From assembly GCA_963839815.1 (NCBI GenBank), contig CAWIWF010000006.1, positions 1,054,001 to 1,118,000 on the forward strand: 64,000 bases of DNA, read 5' to 3'. The number at the start of each line of letters is the position of its first letter. The stretch's first letter is position 1. Both the position numbers and the translations under genes were made by a program. The stretch comes from JACVRM01 sp963839815. GTDB taxonomy: Bacteria; Actinomycetota; Thermoleophilia; Gaiellales; Gaiellaceae. The notes below the pieces were generated by a model. That model was not told the origin of the DNA, searched no databases, and saw nothing but the letters and a program-made list of their open reading frames with translations. Below are positions 7,592-16,529 of this stretch, piece by piece.

Positions 7592-8689
7592 GTGGCCACC
7601 ATCTCGCTCGCCCGCGGCGTCCCGCCGCCGGAGCTTCTGCCGGTCGAGGAGCTCGCCGAGTGTGCCCGCGCGGCGCTGCTCGCCGAGGGCGACACCCTGC
7701 TGAACTACGGGCCCGTCGCCGGGTACCGACCCCTGCGCGAGTGGGTGGCCGGGCGGCACGGCGTCGACGCCGCCAGGGTCGTACTGACGCCCGGCTCGCT
7801 GCCGGGCCTCGCCATCCTGGCCCAGGAGCTGATCGCCGGAGGGCGCCGAGCCCTCGTCGAGGCTCCCTCGTATGACCGCCCGCTGCGCATCCTGGAGCAG
7901 CTCGGCGCGGAGATCACCGCGCTGCCGCTGCACGACGACGGCCTCGACCTCGATGCTCTTGCCGCCGAGCTCGACGGCGGCGGCCCGGCCTTCCTCTACG
8001 CCATCCCGACCTTTCAGAATCCGAGCGGTCGCACCTACGGCGAGACTGCGCGGCGCGAGCTGCTCGAGCTGGCGCGCGCCCACGACCTCCTCATCCTCGA
8101 GGACGACCCGTACCGGCTCGTCTCGTTCGGCGCCGAGCCGCCGCCGACACTGTTCGAGCTCGCCGGGGACGAGCGCGTGGTCTACGCCGCCTCGTTCTCG
8201 AAGGTCGTCGCGCCGGGGCTGCGCGTCGGCTACCTGATCCTGCCGGAGAGCCTCGTCGCCGCCGTCGAGGCGCGCGCGGTCGGCACCTACCTGTCTCCGG
8301 CTCTCGCCATGCAGGCGATGCTCCACGAGTTCCTCCGGCGCGGCCTGCTCGAGCCCAACCTCGAGCGGGCTCGGACCGTCCTGCGCGAGCGTCGCGACGC
8401 GCTCCTCGACGCGCTCGGGACGGAGCTCGGCCCGCGAGGCGCCCGCTGGAGCAACCCGGACGGCGGCTACTTCGTCTGGCTCGACCTGCCCGACGGCGTC
8501 GACGCAGCCGAGGTCGCGCAGCAGGCGGCCGCGGCTGGCGTGGCAGTCGTGAAGGGCGCCGACTTCTTCCCGCACGGCGACGGTGGCGGCTCGTCCCTGC
8601 GCCTCGCCTACAGCTTCGAGCCGCCGGACGCGATCCGGGAGGCCGTCGGGCGGCTAGCCGCCGCTGTGCCGGCCGCGGCGCCGGTATAG
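7592..8689 (+). CDS. PLP-dependent aminotransferase, class I/II (MocR/LysN-like)
   Basis: 365 residues of fold-type I aminotransferase without the GntR DNA-binding domain that MocR proteins carry. Visible motifs are NYGPVAGYRPLREWVA, the cofactor-side YAIPTFQNPSGRT (Asn-Pro), LILEDDPYRLVSF (Asp that pairs with the PLP nitrogen), the Schiff-base lysine in AASFSKVVAPGLRVGYL, and a substrate-carboxylate Arg in SLRLAYSF. Nearest named relatives are 2-aminoadipate/aromatic aminotransferases; the substrate is not determinable here. The GTG start is fixed by a TAGACT hexamer six bases upstream. Its 3' end overlaps the convergent lapA-like gene by 36 bases. Confidence 0.88.
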   Translation: MATISLARGVPPPELLPVEELAECARAALLAEGDTLLNYGPVAGYRPLREWVAGRHGVDAARVVLTPGSLPGLAILAQELIAGGRRALVEAPSYDRPLRILEQLGAEITALPLHDDGLDLDALAAELDGGGPAFLYAIPTFQNPSGRTYGETARRELLELARAHDLLILEDDPYRLVSFGAEPPPTLFELAGDERVVYAASFSKVVAPGLRVGYLILPESLVAAVEARAVGTYLSPALAMQAMLHEFLRRGLLEPNLERARTVLRERRDALLDALGTELGPRGARWSNPDGGYFVWLDLPDGVDAAEVAQQAAAAGVAVVKGADFFPHGDGGGSSLRLAYSFEPPDAIREAVGRLAAAVPAAAPV

Positions 8690-8920
8690 CTGGGAGAGCA
8701 GGACGCCCGCGAGCACGCCGGCCGCGAACCCGAGCAGCAACAGCCAGATGAGGCCCGTCTCGGCCGAGAAAAAGACGAAGTCGAGCCGCACCTCGTCGTC
8801 GTTCAGCACGACGAAGGCGACCAGATAGGCGACCACGGCCGCCAGCCCGATCAGGCCGAGCCAGAGCTTCGGCTGCCACGGAGCCGCACGTTCGCGAAGC
8901 GGTGGCGACTCCCGGCCCAT
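8654..8920 (-). CDS. LapA-domain small membrane protein
   Basis: 88 residues with two hydrophobic segments (about 21-42 and 54-76), separated by LNDDEVRLDFVFFSAETGLI and followed by the basic tail QLYRRRGRHSGG. This is the LapA (formerly DUF1049) pattern, small inner-membrane proteins linked in proteobacteria to lipopolysaccharide assembly; the role in an actinobacterium is unknown. A TAGAAT hexamer lies ten bases upstream of the ATG. The 3' end overlaps the convergent aminotransferase. Confidence 0.8.
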   Translation of the reverse strand: MGRESPPLRERAAPWQPKLWLGLIGLAAVVAYLVAFVVLNDDEVRLDFVFFSAETGLIWLLLLGFAAGVLAGVLLSQLYRRRGRHSGG

Positions 8921-8933
8921 CTGAGGGCCGATT

Positions 8934-9119
8934 CTACGCCGTGGGGTGCGCGGCCAGCGCGTCGGCGACGCGCGGGACGAGCCGCGGCTGCTGGGGACGG
9001 GCGAGCCTGCCGCGGGTCACGGCCCGAAAGGTCGGGCACGGCTGATCGACGAGAAGGGCGCAGAGGCCCATCTGGCGGAAATAGCAATCCTCACAACTTG
9101 CTCTGGGCCTTTTGCTCAA
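8934..9119 (-). CDS. Small Cys-rich protein
   Basis: About 61 residues from a TTG at 9119 preceded by AGGAG; a longer reading from GTG 9176 adds a Pro-rich tail. The core CEDCYFRQMGLCALLVDQPCP has four cysteines spaced like a metal-binding knuckle (CxxC-x8-C-x7-C), followed by TFR and a basic tail. No family name is certain. It follows the Lon-like protease gene by 137 bases on the same strand and precedes the lapA-like gene. The compact Cys pattern supports a real gene, but the start is uncertain. Confidence 0.5.
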   Translation of the reverse strand: MSKRPRASCEDCYFRQMGLCALLVDQPCPTFRAVTRGRLARPQQPRLVPRVADALAAHPTA

Positions 9120-9256
9120 GGGTGATTTCGCTCCTGGGGGATGGGGGTCAGGACAAGGCGGGATCCTAAGGCCCACACGCCTGCCTGCAAGGGGGTCTGT
9201 GACCCTTCCTCCCGCAAAGAGCGAGGACTTTGGAATCCCCGGAAATCGCCGCTTTT

Positions 9257-10264
9257 CTAGCCGGCTGCGGGCAGCGTTGCCAGTGCCTGCAACGCCTGTC
9301 GAAAAGTCCTCACAGGCAGGACGCGGAGGTCACCCGCATGGCGCCGCGCCTCGGCCGCGTTATCCCCAGCCGGGACGAGCAGAACATCCACTCCCGCGCG
9401 TCTCGCGCCGATCGTCTTCTGCTTGACGCCGCCGACCGACCTCACGGTCCCGTCGAGTGCCAGCTCGCCGGTGGCGGCGACGCGACGGCCGCCGTCGATG
9501 TTGCGGCCGAGCTCCTCCAGGATGTCGAGCGCGAAGGCGAGCCCGGCGGAGGGCCCGCCGACCCGGCCCAGGTCGATGTCCACCTCGAGGGGCAGCGAGA
9601 TCGTCAGCGCGGGTTCGATGCCGATGCCGACGATCGGGCGAGCGGCATCGTCCGGGCTCGCGACGGTGCTGAGCCGGATCGTCCGCACCTTCGAGCCGCG
9701 GCGGAGGCGCAGGCGCACCTGGCTCCCGACGGGCTTGCCACGGATCAGGCGGCCCAGCGCGGCAGGCGTGCGGACGCGCGAGCCGTCGACGGCTTCGACG
9801 ATGTCTCCGGGGCGGAGCTTTCCGACCGCGGGCGTGGCCCGGAAGACGGTCGTGACAAGGACGCCCATGGCCGACGTCTCGACGTCGTACCCCGCCGAGC
9901 GCAACGCGACCGCAGCGGCGACCCGTTGTGAGCGCTGCATCGCGGCGAGCTCGGACTCCCGCCGTGCGTCCTCGTCGAGCCCAGGCGGCAGCACGTCGCC
10001 CTCGGGGACGAGCGTCGACCCTTCGTACAGACTCGGGAAGAAGCGCTCGAGGAGCGTCGCCTTGCGGACATTCACGGCGACGTAGTAGACGCCGCCGTCG
10101 TCCCCGGGCTTCTCGCCTTCGACGACCACCTGCGGCGCGAGCGGCTGCGCCCGTGCGGGCAGAAAGATGAAGTGGTCTGACGGGGTGACGTAGAGGATCG
10201 CGACGACCGCGATCGCGACGAGCCCGAGCACGGCGACGCGAGCCGGCGTGACGAGGCGTCGCAC
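9257..10264 (-). CDS. PDZ-domain, Lon-like membrane-anchored serine protease (YlbL type)
   Basis: 335 residues: one N-terminal transmembrane helix (about residues 11-29), an extracytoplasmic region, a PDZ domain (about 150-215, KLRPGDIVEAVDGSRV), and a Lon-type (S16) catalytic domain with the Ser motif GGPSAGLAFAL and the Lys motif VGGVKQKTIGARRAG, the Ser-Lys dyad. This is the architecture of YlbL proteases, thought to act on membrane or secreted substrates. The GTG start is supported by TATGCT exactly six bases upstream. Confidence 0.92.
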   Translation of the reverse strand: MRRLVTPARVAVLGLVAIAVVAILYVTPSDHFIFLPARAQPLAPQVVVEGEKPGDDGGVYYVAVNVRKATLLERFFPSLYEGSTLVPEGDVLPPGLDEDARRESELAAMQRSQRVAAAVALRSAGYDVETSAMGVLVTTVFRATPAVGKLRPGDIVEAVDGSRVRTPAALGRLIRGKPVGSQVRLRLRRGSKVRTIRLSTVASPDDAARPIVGIGIEPALTISLPLEVDIDLGRVGGPSAGLAFALDILEELGRNIDGGRRVAATGELALDGTVRSVGGVKQKTIGARRAGVDVLLVPAGDNAAEARRHAGDLRVLPVRTFRQALQALATLPAAG

Positions 10265-10270
10265 CCAGCG

Positions 10271-10276
10271 AGCATA
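10271..10276 (-). promoter_or_regulatory. -10 hexamer TATGCT for the YlbL-type protease
   Basis: TATGCT, six bases, then GTG on the minus strand; no Shine-Dalgarno sequence. A leaderless start is predicted. Confidence 0.6.
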
Positions 10277-10316
10277 GATGCGCCGGAGTGCCGAGCGGCG
10301 CGGGGAGAGCTAGCGT

Positions 10317-11060
10317 CTAGAGCAGGCCGCGTGTGAGGCCGCCGTCCACCGCGATCACCGTTCCGGTGACGTACGCCGCCCGGTCGGAAGCGAGGAAGCA
10401 CGCGACGTCGCCGAGCTCGCGCGGCGTGCCGAGGCGCCGCAGCGGGATGCCGCGGAGATCCTCCGCGGTCGGCCCCTGGGGGTAGACCTCGGCGATGCGG
10501 GGAGTGTCGATCCGCCCGGGCGCGAGCGTGTTGACGGTGATGCCCTCGGGGCCGAGCTCGCGGGCGAGCGTCTTGGCCCAGCCGACGACGCCGGGCCGGA
10601 CGAGGTTGGAGAGCGCGAGGTTGTCGATCGGGTCGCGGACGGAGCTCGACTCGACGTTGATGATCCGGCCGGCAGGGCTCCGGCGGAGGTGGGGGAGACA
10701 GAGCTCGGTGAGCCGGATCGCCGAGACGAGCAGCAGCGCCACCGCGGACTCGACCTGCTCGGCGGTCAGCCCGACGGCCGCTCCGCGCGGGGGGCCGCCG
10801 CTGTTGTTGACCAGGACGTCGATGCCGTTGAACGCCTCGACGGTGCGTGTCACGAGGCGCTCGGCGTCGCGCGGGTCGGTGACGTCGCCGCGGACGGGAA
10901 GGCCGCCGACCCGCTCGGCCTCGCGCTCGAGCGCCTCGCGCCCGCGCGCGAACATGACGACGTTGGCGCCCTCCTCCGCGAGCGACTCCGCGATCGCGAG
11001 CCCGATCCCCGACGAGGCGCCGCAGACGATCGCGGTGCGCCCTCTCAGACCGAGATCCAT
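10317..11060 (-). CDS. Short-chain dehydrogenase/reductase family protein with an atypical active site
   Basis: 247 residues. The nucleotide motif GASSGIGLAIAESL is at residue 15 and VDVLVNNSGGPP marks strand 4. At the place of the usual YxxxK catalytic pair the sequence reads NLALSNLVRPGVVGWAKTL, with no Tyr, although the Ser of SSSVRDP is present. I believe this replacement recurs in one FabG-like SDR subfamily, but cannot check it here. NADPH-dependent reduction is therefore uncertain. It lies 208 bases downstream of mdh on the same strand, separated by three palindromic repeats. Confidence 0.85.
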   Translation of the reverse strand: MDLGLRGRTAIVCGASSGIGLAIAESLAEEGANVVMFARGREALEREAERVGGLPVRGDVTDPRDAERLVTRTVEAFNGIDVLVNNSGGPPRGAAVGLTAEQVESAVALLLVSAIRLTELCLPHLRRSPAGRIINVESSSVRDPIDNLALSNLVRPGVVGWAKTLARELGPEGITVNTLAPGRIDTPRIAEVYPQGPTAEDLRGIPLRRLGTPRELGDVACFLASDRAAYVTGTVIAVDGGLTRGLL

Positions 11061-11075
11061 GGCTCCGCAGTCCGC

Positions 11076-11249
11076 GGGGTCTGTCCCCGCAGGGGCCTGA
11101 CCCGGTTCGCGGTGCGCAGGGTCTGTCCCCGCAGGGGACTGACCCGGTGTGCCCCAGGGTGCCTACACGAGCCCGCGTGTGCTGCGTAGGCGAAGACGAT
11201 GGCGGCCGGCGTCACCCACGGGTCAGTCCCCCGTGGGGACAGACCCTGA
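11076..11249. repeat. Three copies of a GTCTGTCCCC/GGGGACTGAC hairpin repeat
   Basis: Two direct copies (11076-11106 and 11118-11150) and one inverted copy (11220-11249). Each folds as GGGTC-T-GTCCCC, a three-base loop, then GGGGAC-T-GACCC, a long stem with a conserved T-T mismatch. Another copy lies at 41478-41510. They fill the space between mdh and the SDR gene and could act as terminators or as REP-like elements. Confidence 0.75.
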
Positions 11250-11268
11250 CCGTCCGGCCCCGGGCACG

Positions 11269-12230
11269 CTAGGTGCTGAGGACGCCGACGACCTCGCGCA
11301 CGGCGGCGGCCGAGGCGTCGAGGGCCTGCTGCTCGTCGTCGGTCAGCTCGAGCTCGATGATCTCCTCGACCCCGCCCGCGCCGAGCTTGACCGGCACGCC
11401 CATGTAGAGGCCGTAGATGCCGTACTCGCCCTCGAGGTAGGCGGTGCAGGGGAGGACGCGCTTCTCGTCGAGCATGATCGCGTCGACCATCTGCGCCGCC
11501 GCCGCGCCCGGCGCGTACCAGGCGGAGGTGCCGAGCAGGCCGACGAGCTCGCCGCCGCCCTTGGCCGTCCGCTTGACCATCGCGTCGATGGCGGCGTCGC
11601 TCGCGAGCTTGCGCAGCGGCACGCCGCCGACGGTGGTGGCGGAGACGACCGGCACCATCTGGTCGCCGTGGCCGCCGAGCACCATCGCGGTCACGTCCTT
11701 GACGGAGGCGCCGGTCTCCCAGGCGATGAAGGTGGAGAAGCGCGCCGTGTCGAGGATGCCGGCCATGCCGAGCACCCGCTTCTTCGGCCAGCCGGAAACG
11801 CTCTTGGCGACGTGGCACATCGCGTCGAGCGGGTTCGAGACGACGATCAGGATCGCGTCCGGCGACTGCGCGATCACCTCGCGCGTGACGGAGCCGACGA
11901 TGCCCTCGTTGGTGGCACGAGGTCGTCGCGGCTCATGTCGCCGGTGCGCGGCACGCCGGCGGTGATGACGACGACGTCGGAGCCGGCGGTCTCCTCGTAG
12001 CCGTTCGACCCGGTCGACCTTCGGCTCGTAGCCGAGCACGGCGCCCATCTGGTCGATGTCGAGCGCCTTGCCCTGCGGGAGGCCCTCCTTGATGTCGACG
12101 AGGACGACGTCGGCGTAGTCGCGGCGCGCGAGCTCCTGCGCGCAGGTCGCGCCGACGTTGCCCGCGCCGACGACGGTGACCTTGCGGCGCAGCCGCGGCT
12201 GCTCGGAGAACGAGTGCTGTCCCATGCTGC

Positions 12231-12234
<4 letters not shown>
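11269..12234 (-). CDS. mdh: Malate dehydrogenase (frame disrupted twice, compensating)
   Basis: The protein begins MSSMGQHSFSEQPRLRRKVTVVGAGNVGATCAQ (the NAD-binding start) and has the LDH-like MDH features VSNPLDAMCHVA, the catalytic GGHGDQMVP (His) and GEYGIYGLYMGVPV. Between about 12003 and 11918 the frame is wrong, but another frame there reads the expected TAGSDVVVITAGVPRTGDM. One indel near 12003 and one lost G near 11918 (GTGGCC to GTGCC) explain it, so this is probably sequence error rather than decay. The ATG overlaps the icd stop (ATGA). It oxidises malate to oxaloacetate with NAD in the TCA cycle. Expected length is about 321 residues. Confidence 0.9.
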
Positions 12235-13323
<1,089 letters not shown>

Positions 13324-13331
13324 GGCCGGGG

Positions 13332-13337
13332 ACTCTA
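13332..13337 (-). promoter_or_regulatory. -10 hexamer TAGAGT for icd-mdh
   Basis: Minus-strand TAGAGT, eight bases, then the icd GTG. It faces the divergent citrate synthase promoter 74 bases away, so the 100-base gap holds both TCA promoters. Confidence 0.55.
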
Positions 13338-13410
13338 GCGGCGCGCCCGCGCACCGGCGGCGGCAGAGCGCCGGCGCAGATGTGGCGGCGTAGAGAGCGC
13401 TCGTGAGGGG

Positions 13411-13416
13411 TACAGT
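13411..13416 (+). promoter_or_regulatory. -10 hexamer TACAGT for citrate synthase
   Basis: TACAGT is seven bases before the ATG at 13424. This decides against the upstream in-frame GTG at 13403. Confidence 0.6.
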
Positions 13417-13423
13417 CCTGCCG

Positions 13424-14528
13424 ATGAGTGACTTCCAGCCAGGCCTCGAGGGTGTCGTCGCCTTCGAGACCGAGATCGCGGAGCCCGACCGCGAGGGCGG
13501 GCAACTCCGCTACCGCGGCGTCGACATCGAGGAGCTGGTCGGCTCGTACCCGTTCGAGCAGGTCTGGGGCCTGCTCGTCGACGAGTCGTTCGAGCCGGGG
13601 ATGCCCGAGCCGGAGGACTTCCGAGCCGGCGACCCTGAGCGGCAACGCGCCGTCAGACCTCCAGTCCGCCCTGGCCGAGCTCTCGTCGACGTGGCAGCTC
13701 GGCAAGCTCGTGGACATCGAGCCGGAGCAGGTGCGCGAAGACCTGTCGCGCCTCTCGGCGGTGGCGATGGCGGTGGTCGCGCAGTCGGCCCGGCTCGCCG
13801 ACGGCGAGCACGATCCCGTTGGCGACGACGTCGTCGCGCGCGGCACCACGGCGGCGGAGAAGTTCCTGCTGCGCTGGCGCGGCGAGGCAGACGAGCGCCA
13901 CGCCAAAGCGGTCGACACGTACTGGATCTGCACCGCCGAGCACGGACTCAACGCCTCGACGTTCACCGCCCGCGTCGTCGCCTCCACCGGCGCCGACTGC
14001 GGCGCTGCCCTCTCGGCAGCCGTTGGCGCGCTCTCGGGCCCGCTGCACGGCGGCGCGCCGGCGCGGGTCCTGCCGATGCTGGACGCCGTCGCCGAGTCCG
14101 GGGACGCCCAGGCGTACGTCCAGGGGATGCTCGAGCGCAAGGAGCGGATCATGGGCTTCGGCCACCGCGTCTACCGCGCCGAGGACCCGCGTGCGCGCCT
14201 CCTCCGCCAGACCGCCCGCGAGCTCGGCTCGCCGCGCGTCGAGGTGGCCGAGGAGCTCGAGCGGGTCGCGCTCGACGAGCTCGCGGAAGCGTTATCCCGA
14301 CCGTGTGCTGGCGACCAACGTCGAGTTCTGGTCGGCCGTCGTGCTCGACATCGCGGAGATCCCGCCCGACCTGACCCCGGCGATGTTCGGCTGCGCGCGG
14401 GTCGCCGGCTGGTCGGCGCACATCCTCGAGGAGAAGCGCACCGGCCGCCTGATCCGGCCGTCGGCCGAGTACGTGGGCCCCGGCAGCCGGCCTGCTCGGC
14501 CGTCAACGGCACGCGCGCGGTGCATTGA
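13424..14528 (+). CDS. gltA: Citrate synthase (three frame disruptions)
   Basis: It begins MSDFQPGLEGVVAFETEI and continues RYRGVDIEELV, typical of actinobacterial citrate synthase 2. Catalytic blocks are intact: EHGLNASTF (His), SGPLHGGAP (His) and GFGHRVYRAEDPRA. The third catalytic region reads ATNVEFW, with Glu where most citrate synthases have Asp; I believe actinobacterial CitA-type enzymes share this. Frame breaks lie near 13634, 14289 and 14498, and the best ending is NGTRAVH with TGA at 14526. It condenses acetyl-CoA and oxaloacetate. It is divergent from icd-mdh. Confidence 0.88.
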
Positions 14529-15022
14529 CGCTCGCGGAGGCCGCGGCCCAGGCGGCCGAGCTGGTGGAGCGCGGCGCCGAGCGCGAGCTCTCCGACCTGC
14601 GGCGCAAGTGGGAGGACGAGCTCGAGGGCGCAGCTCGCAGCACGGACTTCCGCGAGCGGGCGGTCGCCTACCGGGCGATCGGCCAGTTTCGCTGGCGGCA
14701 GAAGGAGGAGCTGCTGCGGCGGGGGCTGGACGACGACAGCCCGGCATGCCGAGGGTCGGCGCTCGTCTCGATCGAGCTGCTCGCGCGCAACCACCCGGGG
14801 CTCGTGAACACGCTGCGCGCGCTGCTCCACCGGCTGCTGAACGGCGACGGGAACGAGGCGGTGCGGCGGCTCGCCGCGGTGTGCCTCGCCCACGGCTCTC
14901 CCGACCGCGACACGATCGTCCTGCTCGACCACGTGGCCGGGGACGACGAGCAGCCGAACGAGCTGCGCGCGGTCGCGAAGCGTGTGGCTCAGGCGCTGAA
15001 GCAGAAGCAGCGCGCCCGCTAG
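14525..15022 (+). CDS. HEAT-repeat-like helical protein of unknown function
   Basis: 165 residues from a TTG at 14525 overlapping the citrate synthase stop (TTGA). It is all-helical, with Leu/Ala-rich repeating helices (SALVSIELLARNHPGLVNTLRALLHRLL) resembling HEAT repeats, a charged N-terminus and a basic C-terminus. It has no signal peptide and no catalytic motif. Its position makes translational coupling to citrate synthase likely. I do not recognise a named family. Confidence 0.65.
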   Translation: MTLAEAAAQAAELVERGAERELSDLRRKWEDELEGAARSTDFRERAVAYRAIGQFRWRQKEELLRRGLDDDSPACRGSALVSIELLARNHPGLVNTLRALLHRLLNGDGNEAVRRLAAVCLAHGSPDRDTIVLLDHVAGDDEQPNELRAVAKRVAQALKQKQRAR

Positions 15023-15027
15023 GCGGG

Positions 15028-15195
15028 TCAGCGGCAGCCGCAGCGGCCCTGGCTGACGGGCCTGCCGCAGCCGGGGCACGAGCGCTGCCGCCGCCACTCG
15101 AGCAGCCCCTTGTGGATGCCCGAGAGCGACATCAATAGGCCGACGCCGGCGGTCATGGCGAGCAGCGTCGCGAGCTGGGGGTCAAGCGGCGTCAT
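15028..15195 (-). CDS. 55-residue membrane microprotein with a C-terminal zinc ribbon
   Basis: The frame runs from an ATG overlapping the last codons of xerD to TGA at 15028. It has a hydrophobic N-terminal helix (LATLLAMTAGVGLLMSLSG), a basic linker (EWRRQR) and the tail CPGCGRPVSQGRCGC, a CxxC...CxC metal-binding knuckle. It starts 14 bases inside xerD, which suggests translational coupling. No function is known. The combination of a membrane anchor, clustered Cys pairs and tight coupling makes chance unlikely. Confidence 0.6.
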   Translation of the reverse strand: MTPLDPQLATLLAMTAGVGLLMSLSGIHKGLLEWRRQRSCPGCGRPVSQGRCGCR

Positions 15196-16135
15196 CCTCC
15201 TGGTCCTTCGCCCGCGGCGAGGATTCGGAAACCTGCGCGCCCGGCCGCCGGCGCGCGTGCGGATGCGCCTGGAAGTAGGCCTCGTGACGCCGCTTGTCGC
15301 TCACGTGCGTGTAGAGCTCGGTCGTGCCGAGATCCGCGTGGCCGAGCAGCTCCTGGAGCGAGCGCAGATCGGCGCCGCCGTCCAGGAGGTGGGTCGCGAA
15401 CGAGTGGCGCAGCAGGTGCGGGTGGACGCGCTCCGGCTCGAGCCCGGCGCGCGCGGCGAGGCGGCGGAGGATCAGGAACGCGCCGGCGCGGGTGAGCGCC
15501 CCGCCCTGCGCGTTGAGGAAGAGCTCGGGCCGGTGGCGGCGCTCCAGGTGGGGCCGACCGCGTGCGAGGTAGCGGCGGAGCGCCTCGGCCGCCTCGCGCC
15601 CGATCGGGACGATGCGCTCCTTCGAGCCCTTGCCGAGCGCCCGCACCAGCCGGTCGTCGAGGTCGACGCTGCCGCGCTCGAGCCCGACGGCCTCGCTGAC
15701 CCGCAGCCCGGCGCCGTAGAGCAGCTCGACGAGCGCCCGGTCGCGAAGCTCGCGCGGCGTCGTGCCCGCGGCCGCTTCGATCAGCCGCTCCGCGTCGGCG
15801 GGGGAGAGCGTCTGCGGCAGGCGGCGCGGGCGGCGCGGAGAGGCGAGCGAGGCGGCCGGGTTGTCCGGCGCGCGGCCGACGAGGTGCTGGTGGCGGAAGA
15901 AGGATCGGAGCGCCGCGGTGCGGCGCGCGACCGTGGCGGCGGCGAGGCCCGCCTCGCGGCTCTCGGCGACGTAGCGCTCGAGCTCGTCGGTGGTCGCCTC
16001 GCCGGGAGGGCGGCCGAGCCACTCGGAGAAGGCGGAGAGGTCGCGCCGGTAGGCCTCGACGGTGCGCGGCGCCCGTCTGGCGGCGAGCAGAGCCAGAAAG
16101 GCGTCGAGATCGGCATCGCGCGGGCTGGGGGTCAT
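15182..16135 (-). CDS. xerD: Tyrosine recombinase XerD
   Basis: 317 residues from the ATG at 16135; an open upstream extension lacks homology-like sequence. The N-terminal SAM-like core-binding domain (LDAFLALLAARRAPRTVEAYRRDL) is followed by the catalytic domain: Arg in GAGLRVSEAVGL, HLLRHSFATHLLDGG (HxxR), LGHADLGTTELYTHV (His and nucleophilic Tyr). It resolves chromosome dimers at dif together with XerC; a XerC-like gene lies 5.2 kb away. XerD rather than XerC is inferred from the LLRHSFATHLL block and the length. Confidence 0.88.
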   Translation of the reverse strand: MTPSPRDADLDAFLALLAARRAPRTVEAYRRDLSAFSEWLGRPPGEATTDELERYVAESREAGLAAATVARRTAALRSFFRHQHLVGRAPDNPAASLASPRRPRRLPQTLSPADAERLIEAAAGTTPRELRDRALVELLYGAGLRVSEAVGLERGSVDLDDRLVRALGKGSKERIVPIGREAAEALRRYLARGRPHLERRHRPELFLNAQGGALTRAGAFLILRRLAARAGLEPERVHPHLLRHSFATHLLDGGADLRSLQELLGHADLGTTELYTHVSDKRRHEAYFQAHPHARRRPGAQVSESSPRAKDQEDDAA

Positions 16136-16529
16136 CGCCCCGTCTGGTGTTCGGCGTGTGAGCGGTTTCGCCTTCGTGACCCGGCTCACGCCCTCCCACC
16201 CGTTTCGCGAGCACCGAGCACCGGCGCGCGCGATGCTGGCGAGTCCGACCCTGCCCGGCGAGAGCACTCCGCGGGAAGCGCGACTAAGCGGCGGTCCTCG
16301 GCGAGCGGGACACGATCGAAAGGGTCGTACGGACTGCGACATCCATGTCGACGGCGACGACGCGGCGGGGTGCTCGGCCTCGAGTTTCCGGCGGGCGCGA
16401 GCACGTTCCCGTCCGCGCGGGGTGAGAGCAGGCTAGGCCGCGCGGCCTATTGTCAAGTGGCGGCCTGCCGTGCAACGATCAGCAGAGGTGGGGCGTAGCG
16501 GCGAGGGGAGAGGATCAGGGCGGCTGGCC
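16136..16529. other. 394-base intergenic region, no gene seen
   Basis: It lies between the divergent xerD and subtilase genes. It holds a GC palindrome (GGCCGCGCGGCC, 16437-16448) and just after it TATTGT, a possible -10 for the subtilase with a leader of about 70 bases. I see no supported reading frame, RNA or repeat. Confidence 0.4.

Noticed and set aside
9120..9256. Structured RNA in the gap between the Lon-like protease and the small Cys-rich gene
   Set aside because: Some AT-richer sequence is present but I see no consistent pairing or known RNA signature.
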